A DNA stretch of 56,758 nt from Nemertoderma westbladi (Eukaryota > Xenacoelomorpha > Nemertodermatida > Nemertodermatidae), in contig JAUCBJ010001675.1 in the NCBI GenBank assembly GCA_032718475.1, positions 1 through 56,758 on the forward strand, written 5' to 3'. This document shows positions 10,001-22,000 of the stretch, one piece after another. The translations under genes and the position numbers were made by a program. The notes beneath the pieces are model-generated. The model made no database searches and was not told where the DNA came from. It saw only the letters and a list, made by a program, of their open reading frames with translations. Position 1 is the stretch's first letter, and each line of letters begins with the position of its first letter.

Positions 10001-13000
10001 AACGTTTTTCTCTATCCATGCCCCTGTAATGTTATTGTCTGTCTCTGTAACGTTTTTCTCTATCCATGCCCCTGTAATGTTATTGTCTGCCTCTGTAACG
10101 TTTTTATCTATCCATGCCCCTGTAATGTTATTGTCTGTCTCTGTAACGTTTTTGTCCATCCCTTTCTCTGTAACGTTTTTCTCTATCCATGCCCCTGTAA
10201 TGTTATTGTCTGTCTCTGTAACGTTTTTGTCCATCCCTTTCTCCCGAACGTTTTTCTCTATCCATGCCCCTGTAATGTTATTGTCTGTCTCTGTATAACG
10301 TTTTTGTCCATCCCTTTCTCTGTAACGTTTTTCTCTATCCATGCCCCTGTAATGTTATTGTCTGTCTCTGTAACGTTTTGTCCATCCCTTTCTCTGTAAC
10401 GTTTTTCTCTATCTATGCCACTGTAATGTTATTGCCTGTCTCTGTAACGTTTTTGTCCATCCCTTTCTCTGTAACGTTTATCTCTATCCATGCCCCTGTA
10501 ATGTTATTGTCTGTCTCTGTAACGTTTTTCTCTATCCATGCCCCTGTAATGTTATTGTCTGTCTCTGTAACGTTTTTCTCTATCCATGCCCCTGTAATGT
10601 TATTGTCTGTCTCTGTAACGTTTTTGTCCATCCCTTTCTCTGTAACGTTTTTCTCTATCCATGCCCCTGTAATGTTATTGTCTGTCTCTGTAACGTTTTT
10701 GTCCATCCCTTTCTCCCGAACGTTTTTCTCTATCCATGCCCCTGTAATGTTATTGTCTGTCTCTGTATAACGTTTTTGTCCATCCCTTTCTCTGTAACGT
10801 TTTTCTCTATCCATGCCCCTGTAATGTTATTGTCTGTCTCTGTAACGTTTTGTCCATCCCTTTCTCTGTAACGTTTTTCTCTATCTATGCCACTGTAATG
10901 TTATTGCCTGTCTCTGTAACGTTTTTGTCCATCCCTTTCTCTGTAACGTTTATCTCTATCCATGCCCCTGTAATGTTATTGTCTGTCTCTGTAACGTTTT
11001 TCTCTATCCATGCCCCTGTAATGTTATTGTCTGTCTCTGTAACGTTTTGTCCATCCCTTTCTCTGTAACGTTTTTCTCTATCTATGCCACTGTAATGTTA
11101 TTGCCTGTCTCTGTAACGTTTTTGTCCATCCCTTTCTCTGTAACGTTTATCTCTATCCATGCCCCTGTAATGTTATTGTCTGTCTCTGTAACGTTTTTCT
11201 CTATCCATGCCCCTGTAATGTTATTGTCTGTCTCTGTAACGTTTTGTCCATCCCTTTCTCTGTAACGTTTTTCTCTATCTATGCCACTGTAATGTTATTG
11301 CCTGTCTCTGTAACGTTTTTGTCCATCCCTTTCTCTGTAACGTTTTTCTCTATCCATGCCCCTGTAATGTTATTGTCTGTCTCTGTAACGTTTTGTCCAT
11401 CCCTTTCTCTGTAACGTTTTTCTCTATCTATGCCACTGTAATGTTATTGCCTGTCTCTGTAACGTTTTTGTCCATCCCTTTCTCTGTAACGTTTATCTCT
11501 ATCCATGCCCCTGTAATGTTATTGTCTGTCTCTGTAACGTTTTTCTCTATCCATGCCCCTGTAATGTTATTGCCTGTCTCTGTAACGTTTTTGTCCATCC
11601 CTTTCTCTGTAACGTTTATCTCTATCCATGCCCCTGTAATGTTATTGTCTGTCTCTGTAACGTTTTTCTCTATCTATGCCACTGTAATGTTATTGCCTGT
11701 CTCTGTAACGTTTTTGTCCATCCCTTTCTCTGTAACGTTTATCTCTATCCATGCCCCTGTAATGTTATTGTCTGTCTCTGTAACGTTTTTCTCTATCCAT
11801 GCCCCTGTAATGTTATTGTCTGTCTCTGTAACGTTTTTGTCCATCCCTTTCTCTGTAACGTTTTTCTCTATCCATGCCCCTGTAATGTTATTGTCTGTCT
11901 CTGTAACGTTTTTGTCCATCCCTTTCTCCCGAACGTTTTTCTCTATCCATGCCCCTGTAATGTTATTGTCTGTCTCTGTATAACGTTTTTGTCCATCCCT
12001 TTCTCTGTAACGTTTTTCTCTATCCATGCCCCTGTAATGTTATTGTCTGTCTCTGTAACGTTTTGTCCATCCCTTTCTCTGTAACGTTTTTCTCTATCTA
12101 TGCCACTGTAATGTTATTGCCTGTCTCTGTAACGTTTTTGTCCATCCCTTTCTCTGTAACGTTTATCTCTATCCATGCCCCTGTAATGTTATTGTCTGTC
12201 TCTGTAACGTTTTTCTCTATCCATGCCCCTGTAATGTTATTGTCTGTCTCTGTAACGTTTTTCTCTATACATGCCCCTGTAATGTTATTGTCTTTGTCGG
12301 GTTGTCTATATCGGCTGTATGGCTTTTTTATCTATATAGTTATTAAGTATATACTCGAATATTAATTATAATATTAATTACGTTTTACGTTTTACGTTAA
12401 AATTTTGTCGTTTCTAATACAAAAGAGCCTATTTTTAATGTATTACATTTATTTGGTATTGTTTAATAATAATGTAATAATATATTGTCACTTTATTTAT
12501 TAATTAAGAAATTCGAAGCAGTTCATTTTGCTCAATGTTATTAATTATTAAATATAATTTTCCCAGGGAGCAGAAAGCCAATCCAGATATAAATTGGCGT
12601 CTTCCGGAAGACTTCGCCGTAGTTTACGCTGATATTGAGGGAGAATTAGTTATAGGGGGAGTTTATTTAAGATTGTACATCTCGCAACCGGCGTGGGTCC
12701 TACGGAAACCTAAAGAATTCCTTGTGGAAATATTAGATAAACTCATTCAACTTAGCAGTTACCAAAACCCACAGGTAAGTGGGACCTGGAAATATTAGAT
12801 AAACTCATTCAACTTAGCAGTTACCAAAACCCACAAGTAAGTGGGACCTGGAAATATTAGATAAACTCATTCAACTTAGCAGCTACCAAAGCCCACAGGG
12901 AAGTGGGACCTGGAAATATTAGATAAACTCATTCAACTTAGCAGTTACCAAAACCCACAAGTAAGTGGGACCTGGAAATATTAGATAAACTCATTCAACT

Positions 13001-16000
13001 TAGCAGCTACCAAAGCCCACAGGTAAGTGGGACCTGGAAATATTAGATAAACTCATTCAACTTAGCAGTTACCAAAACCCATAGGTAAGTGGGACCTGGA
13101 AATATTAGATAAACTCATTCAACTTAGCAGCTACCAAAGCCCACAGGTAAGTGGGACCTGGAAATATTAGATAAACTCATTCAACTTAGCAGCTACCAAA
13201 ACCCACAGGTAAGTGGGACCTGGAAATATTAGATAAATTCATTCAACTTAGCAGTTACCAAAACCCATAGGTAAGTGGGACCTGGAAATATTAGATAAAC
13301 TCATTCAACTTAGCAGCTACCAAAGCCCACAGGGAAGTGGGACCTGGAAATATTAGATAAACTCATTCAACTTAGCAGTTACCAAAACCCACAAGTAAGT
13401 GGGACCTGGAAATATTAGATAAACTCATTCAACTTAGCAGCTACCAAAGCCCACAGGTAAGTGGGACCTGGAAATATTAGATAAACTCATTCAACTTAGC
13501 AGTTACCAAAACCCATAGGTAAGTGGGACCTGGAAATATTAGATAAACTCATTCAACTTAGCAGCTACCAAGGCCCACAGGGAAGTGGGACCTGGAAATA
13601 TTAGATAAACTCATTCAACTTAGCAGTTACCAAAACCCACAGGTAAGTGGGACCTGGAAATATTAGATAAATTCATTCAACTTAGCAGTTACCAAAACCC
13701 ACAAGTAAGTGGGACCTGGAAATATTAGATAAACTCATTCAACTTAGCAGCTACCAAAACCCATAGGTAAGTGGGACCTGGAAATATTAGATAAACTCAT
13801 TCAACTTAGCAGTTACCAAAACCCACAGGGAAGTGGGACCTGGAAATATTAGATAAACTCATTCAACTTAGCAGCTACCAAAGCCCACAGGGAAGTGGGA
13901 CCTGGAAATATTAGATAAACTCATTCAACTTAGCAGTTACCAAAACCCATAGGTAAGTGGGACCTGGAAATATTAGATAAACTCATTCAACTTAGCAGCT
14001 ACCAAAGCCCACAGGGAAGTGGGACCTGGAAATATTAGATAAACTCATTCAACTTAGCAGTTACCAAAACCCACAGGTAAGTGGGACCTGGAAATATTAG
14101 ATAAATTCATTCAACTTAGCAGTTACCAAAACCCATAGGTAAGTGGTACCTGGAAATATTAGATAAACTCATTCAACTTAGCAGCTACCAAAGCCCACAG
14201 GGAAGTGGGACCTGGAAATATTAGATAAACTCATTCAACTTAGCAGTTACCAAAACCCACAGGTAAGTGGGACCTGGAAATATTAGATAAACTCATTCAA
14301 CTTAGCAGCTACCAAAGCCCACAGGGAAGTGGGACCTAGAAATATTAGATAAACTCATTCAACTTAGCAGTAACCAAAACCCACAGGTAAGTGGGACCTG
14401 GAAATATTAGATAAATTCATTCAACTTAGCAGTTACCAAAACCCATAGGTAAGTGGTACCTGGAAATATTAGATAAACTCATTCAACTTAGCAGCTACCA
14501 AAGCCCACAGGGAAGTGGGACCTGGAAATATTAGATAAACTCATTCAACTTAGCAGTTACCAAAACTCACAGGTAAGTGGGACCTGGAAATATTAGATAA
14601 ACTCATTCAACTTAGCAGTTACCAAAGCCCACAGGGAAGTGGGACCTGGAAATATTAGATAAACTCATTCAACTTAGCAGTTACCAAAACCCACAGGTAA
14701 GTGGGACCTGGAAATATTAGATAAACTCATTCAACTTAGCAGTTACCAAAACCCACAGGTTAGTGCGACCTGGAAATATTAGATAAACTCATTCAACTTA
14801 GCAGCTACCAAAACCCACAGGGAAGTGGGACCTGGAAATATTAGATAAACTCATTCAACTTAGCAGTTACCAAAGCCCACAGGGAAGTGGGACCTGGAAA
14901 TATTAGATAAACTCATTCAACTTAGCAGTTACCAAAACCCACAGGTAAGTGGGACCTGGAAATATTAGATAAACTCATTCAACTTAGCAGTTACCAAAAC
15001 CCACAGGTTAGTGCGACCTGGAAATATTAGATAAACTCATTCAACTTAGAAGCTACCAAAACCCACAGGGAAGTGGGACCTGGAAATATTAGATAAACTC
15101 ATTCAACTTAGCAGTTACCAAAACCCACAGGTTAGTGCGACCTGGAAATATTAGATAAACTCATTCAACTTAGCAGCTACCAAAACCCACAGGGAAGTGG
15201 TACCTGGAAATATTAGATAAACTCATTCAACTTAGCAGCTACCAAAGCCCACAGGGAAGTGGGACCTGGAAATATTAGATAAACTCATTCAACGCAGTTA
15301 CCAAAACCCACAGGTAAGTGGGACCTGGAAATATTAGATAAACTCATTCAACTTAGCAGTTACCAAAACCCACAGGGAAGTGGGACCTGGAAATATTAGA
15401 TAAACTCATTCAACTTAGCAGCTACCAAAACCCACAGGGAAGTGGGACCTGGAAATATTAGATAAACTCATTCAACTTAGCAGTTACCAAAACCCACAGG
15501 TAAGTGGGACCTGGAAATATTAGATAAACTCATTCAACTTAGCATTTACCAAAACCCACAGGTAAGTGGGACCTGGAAATATTAGATAAACTCATTCAAC
15601 TTAGCATTTACCAAAACCCACAGGTAAGTGGGACCTGGAAATATTAGATAAACTCATTCAACTTAGCAGCTACCAAAGCCCACAGGGAAGTGGGACCTGG
15701 AAATATTAGATAAACTCATTCAACTTAGCAGTTACCAAAACCCACAGGGAAGTGGGACCTGGAAATATTAGATAAACTCATTCAACTTAGCAGTTACCAA
15801 AACCCACAGGGAAGTGGGACCTGGAAATATTAGATAAACTCATTCAACTTAGCAGCTATCAAAACCCATAGGTAAGTGGGACCTGGAAATATTAGATAAA
15901 CTCATTCAACTTAGCAGTTACCAAAACCCACAGGGAAGTGGGACCTGGAAATATTAGATAAACTCATTCAACTTAGCAGTTACCAAAACCCACAGGGAAG

Positions 16001-19000
16001 TGGGACCTGGAAATATTAGATAAACTCATTCAACTTAGCAGCTACCAAAACCCATAGGTAAGTGGGACCTGGAAATATTAGATAAACTCATTCAACTTAG
16101 CAGCTACCAAAACCCATAGGTAAGTGGTACCTGGAAATATTAGATAAACTCATTCAACTTAGCAGTTACCAAAACCCACAGGGAAGTGGGACCTGGAAAT
16201 ATTAGATAAACTCATTCAACTTAGCAGTTACCAAAACCCACAGGGAAGTGGGACCTGGAAATATTAGATAAACTCATTCAACTTAGCAGCTACCAAAACC
16301 CACAGGGAAGTGGTACCTGGAAATATTAGATAAACTCATTCAACTTAGCAGTTACCAAAACCCACAGGTAAGTGGGACCTGGAAATATTAGATAAACTCA
16401 TTCAACTTAGCAGCTACCAAAACCCACAGGTAAATGGGACCTGGAAATATTAGATAAACTCATTCAACTTAGCAGTTACCAAAACCCACAGGGAAGTGGG
16501 ACCTGGAAATATTAGATAAACTCATTCAACTTAGCAGTTACCAAAACCCACAGGGAAGTGGGACCTGGAAATATTAGATAAACTCATTCAACTTAGCAGT
16601 TACCAAAACCCACAGGGAAGTGGGACCTGGAAATATTAGATAAACTCATTCAACTTAGCAGCTACCAAAACCCATAGGTAAGTGGGACCTGGAAATATTA
16701 GATAAACTCATTCAACTTAGCAGCTACCAAAACCCATAGGTAAGTGGTACCTGGAAATATTAGATAAACTCATTCAACTTAGCAGTTACCAAAACCCACA
16801 GGGAAGTGGGACCTGGAAATATTAGATAAACTCATTCAACTTAGCAGTTACCAAAACCCACAGGGAAGTGGGACCTGGAAATATTAGATAAACTCATTCA
16901 ACTTAGCAGTTACCAAAACCCACAGGGAAGTGGGACCTGGAAATATTAGATAAACTCATTCAACTTAGCAGCTACCAAAACCCACAGGGAAGTGGTACCG
17001 GGAAATATTAGATAAACTCATTCAACTTAGCAGTTACCAAAACCCACAGGTAAGTGGGACCTGGAAATATTAGATAAACTCATTCAACTTAGCAGCTACC
17101 AAAACCCACAGGTAAGTGGGACCTGGAAATATTAGATAAACTCATTCAACTTAGCAGTTACCAAAACCCACAGGTAAGTGGGACCTGGAAATATTAGATA
17201 AACTCATTCAACTTAGCAGCTACCAAAACCCACAGGTAAGTGGGACCTGGAAATATTAGATAAACTCATTCAACTTAGCATTTACCAAAACCCACAGGTA
17301 AGTGGGACCTGGAAATATTAGATAAACTCATTCAACTTAGCAGCTACCAAAGCCCACAGGGAAGTGGGACCTGGAAATATTAGATAAACTCATTCAACTT
17401 AGCAGTTACCAAAACCCACAGGGAAGTGGGACCTGGAAATATTAGATAAACTCATTCAACTTAGCAGTTACCAAAACCCACAGGGAAGTGGGACCTGGAA
17501 ATATTAGATAAACTCATTCAACTTAGCAGCTACCAAAACCCATAGGTAAGTGGGACCTGGAAATATTAGATAAACTCATTCAACTTAGCAGCTACCAAAA
17601 CCCATAGGTAAGTGGGACCTAGAAATATTAGATAAACTCATTCAACTTAGCAGTTACCAAAACCCACAGGTAAGTGGGACCTGGAAATATTAGATAAATT
17701 CATTCAACTTAGCAGTTACCAAAACCCATAGGTAAGTGGTACCTGGAAATATTAGATAAACTCATTCAACTTAGCAGCTACCAAAGCCCACAGGGAAGTG
17801 GGACCTGGAAATATTAGATAAACTCATTCAACTTAGCAGTTACCAAAGCCCACAGGGAAGTGGGACCTGGAAATATTAGATAAACTCATTCAACTTAGCA
17901 GCTACCAAAACCCATAGGTAAGTGGGACCTAGAAATATTAGATAAACTCATTCAACTTAGCAGTTACCAAAACCCACAGGTAAGTGGGACCTGGAAATAT
18001 TAGATAAACTCATTCAACTTAGCAGCTACCAAAACCCATAGGTAAGTGGGACCTAGAAATATTAGATAAACTCATTCAACTTAGCAGTTACCAAAGCCCA
18101 CAGGGAAGTGGGACCTGGAAATATTAGATAAACTCATTCAACTTAGCAGCTACCAAAACCCATAGGTAAGTGGGACCTAGAAATATTAGATAAACTCATT
18201 CAACTTAGCAGTTACCAAAATCCACAGATAAGTGGGACCTGGAAATATTAGATAAATTCATTCAACTTAGCAGTTACCAAAACCCATAGGTAAGTGGTAC
18301 CTGGAAATATTAGATAAACTCATTCAACTTAGCAGCTACCAAAGCCCACAGGGAAGTGGGACCTGGAAATATTAGATAAACTCATTCAACTTAGCAGTTA
18401 CCAAAGCCCACAGGGAAGTGGGACCTGGAAATATTAGATAAACTCATTCAAATGGGACCTGGAAATATTAGATAAACTCATTCAACTTAGCAGCTACCAA
18501 AACCCATAGGTAAGTGGGACCTAGAAATATTAGATAAACTCATTCAACTTAGCAGCTACCAAAACCCATAGGTAAGTGGGACCTAGAAATATTAGATAAA
18601 CTCATTCAACTTAGCAGTTACCAAAACCCACAGGTAAGTGGTACCTGGAAATATTAGATAAACTCATTCAACTTAGCAGCTACCAAAGCCCACAGGGAAG
18701 TGGGACCTGGAAATATTAGATAAACTCATTCAACTTAGCAGCTACCAAAACCCATAGGTAAGTGGGACCTGGAAATATTAGATAAACTCATTCAACTTAG
18801 CAGCTACCAAAGCCCACAGGGAAGTGGGACCTGGAAATATTAGATAAACTCATTCAACTTAGCAGTTACCAAAGCCCACAGGGAAGTGGGACCTGGAAAT
18901 ATTAGATAAACTCATTCAAATGGGACCTGGAAATATTAGATAAACTCATTCAACTTAGCAGCTACCAAAACCCATAGGTAAGTGGGACCTGGAAATATTA

Positions 19001-22000
19001 GATAAACTCATTCAACTTAGCAGCTACCAAAACCCATAGGTAAGTGGGACCTAGAAATATTAGATAAACTCATTCAACTTAGCAGTTACCAAAACCCACA
19101 GGTAAGTGGGACCTGGAAATATTAGATAAATTCATTCAACTTAGCAGTTACCAAAACCCATAGGTTAGTGGTACCTGTAAATATTAGATAAACTCATTCA
19201 ACTTAGCAGCTACCAAAGCCCACAGGGAAGTGGGACCTGGAAATATTAGATAAACTCATTCAACTTAGCAGTTACCAAAGCCCACAGGGAAGTGGGACCT
19301 GGAAATATTAGATAAACTCATTCAACTTAGCAGCTACCAAAGCCCACAGGGAAGTGGGACCTGGAAATATTAGATAAACTCATTCAACTTAGCAGTTACC
19401 AAAGCCCACAGGGAAGTGGGACCTGGAAATATTAGATAAACTCATTCAACTTAGCAGTTACCAAAACCCACAGGTAAGTGGGACCTGGAAATATTAGATA
19501 AACTCATTCAACGCAGTTACCAAAACCCACAGGTAAGTGGGACCTGGAAATATTAGATAAACTCATTCAACTTAGCAGTTACCAAAACTCACAGGGAAGT
19601 GGGACCTGGAAATATTAGATAAACTCATTCAACTTGCAGCTACCAAAACCCACAGGGAAGTGGGACCTGGAAATATTAGATAAACTCATTCAACTTAGCA
19701 GTTACCAAAACCCACAGGTAAGTGGGACCTGGAAATATTAGATAAACTCATTCAACTTAGCATTTACCAAAACCCACAGGTAAGTGGGACCTGGAAATAT
19801 TAGATAAACTCATTCAACTTAGCATTTACCAAAACCCACAGGTAAGTGGGACCTGGAAATATTAGATAAACTCATTCAACTTAGCAGCTACCAAAGCCCA
19901 CAGGGAAGTGGGACCTGGAAATATTAGATAAACTCATTCAACTTAGCAGTTACCAAAACCCACAGGTAAGTGGGACCTGGAAATATTAGATAAACTCATT
20001 CAACTTAGCAGCTACCAAAGCCCACAGGGAAGTGGGACCTGGAAATATTAGATAAACTCATTCAACTTAGCAGTTACCAAAACCCACAGGGAAGTGGGAC
20101 CTGAGATAAACTCATTCAACTTAGCAGTTACCAAAACCCACAGGGAAGTGGGACCTGGAAATATTAGATAAACTCATTCAACTTAGCAGCTACCAAAACC
20201 CACAGGGAAGTGGGACCTGAAAATATTAGATAAACTCATTCAACTTAGCAGCTACCAAAACCCATAGGTAAGTGGGACCTGGAAATATTAGATAAACTCA
20301 TTCAACTTAGCAGTTACCAAAACCCACAGGGAAGTGGGACCTGGAAATATTAGATAAACTCATTCAACTTAGCAGTTACCAAAACCCACAGGGAAGTGGG
20401 ACCTGGAAATATTAGATAAACTCATTCAACTTAGCAGCTACCAAAACCCATAGGTAAGTGGGACCTGGAAATATTAGATAAACTCATTCAACTTAGCAGC
20501 TACCAAAGCCCACAGGGAAGTGGGACCTGGAAATATTAGATAAACTCATTCAACGCAGTTACCAAAACCCACAGGTAAGTGGGACCTGGAATGGAAATAT
20601 TAGATAAACTCATTCAACTTAGCAGTTACCAAAACCCACAGGGAAGTGGGACCTGGAAATATTAGATAAACTCATTCAACTTAGCAGTTACCAAAACCCA
20701 CAGGGAAGTGGGACCTGGAAATATTAGATAAACTCATTCAACTTAGCAGCTACCAAAACCCATAGGTAAGTGGGACCTGGAAATATTAGATAAACTCATT
20801 CAACTTAGCAGCTACCAAAACCCATAGGTAAGTGGTACCTGGAAATATTAGATAAACTCATTCAACTTAGCAGTTACCAAAACCCACAGGGAAGTGGGAC
20901 CTGGAAATATTAGATAAACTCATTCAACTTAGCAGTTACCAAAACCCACAGGGAAGTGGGACCTGGAAATAGTAGATAAATTCATTCAACTTAGCAGCTA
21001 CCAAAACCCATAGGTAAGTGGTACCTGGAAATATTAGATAAACTCATTCAACTTAGCAGTTACCAAAACCCACAGGGAAGTGGGACCTGGAAATATTAGA
21101 TAAACTCATTCAACTTAGCAGCTACCAAAACCCACAGGTAAGTGGGACCTGGAAATATTAGATAAACTCATTCAACTTAGCAGTTACCAAAACCCACAGG
21201 GAAGTGGGACCTGGAAATATTAGATAAACTCATTCAACTTAGCAGTTACCAAAGCCCACAGGTAAGTGGGACCTGGAAATATTAGATAAACTCATTCAAC
21301 TTAGCAGCTACCAAAACCCATAGGTAAGTGGTACCTGGAAATATTAGATAAACTCATTCAACTTAGCAGTTACCAAAACCCACAGGGAAGTGGGACCTGG
21401 AAATATTAGATAAACTCATTCAACTTAGCAGCTACCAAAACCCATAGGTAAGTGGGACCTGGAAATATTAGATAAACTCATTCAACTTAGCAGCTACCAA
21501 AACCCATAGGTAAGTGGTACCTGGAAATATTAGATAAACTCATTCAACTTAGCAGTTACCAAAACCCACAGGGAAGTGGGACCTGGAAATATTAGATAAA
21601 CTCATTCAACTTAGCAGTTACCAAAACCCACAGGGAAGTGGGACCTGGAAATAGTAGATAAATTCATTCAACTTAGCAGCTACCAAAACCCATAGGTAAG
21701 TGGTACCTGGAAATATTAGATAAACTCATTCAACTTAGCAGTTACCAAAACCCACAGGGAAGTGGGACCTGGAAATATTAGATAAACTCATTCAACTTAG
21801 CAGCTACCAAAACCCACAGGTAAGTGGGACCTGGAAATATTAGATACAAATTTGTTATTCAACACGAATTTTGCATAATCACTTTTTGTGTCCGTATTTC
21901 TTCAAACTGTCCGACTAAATAAATACGTACAGAAAGTAAAAAAAATACGCACAAAAAATAGTCCAAAGGTTCGGGATGAGTTATTTAAACTGACAAGTAA

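Noticed and set aside
5773-12365. Many ORFs of 70-390 residues on both strands
   Set aside because: All come from a repeat whose modules are multiples of 3 bp; the same repeat is open on both strands and no start or family is shared with any gene.
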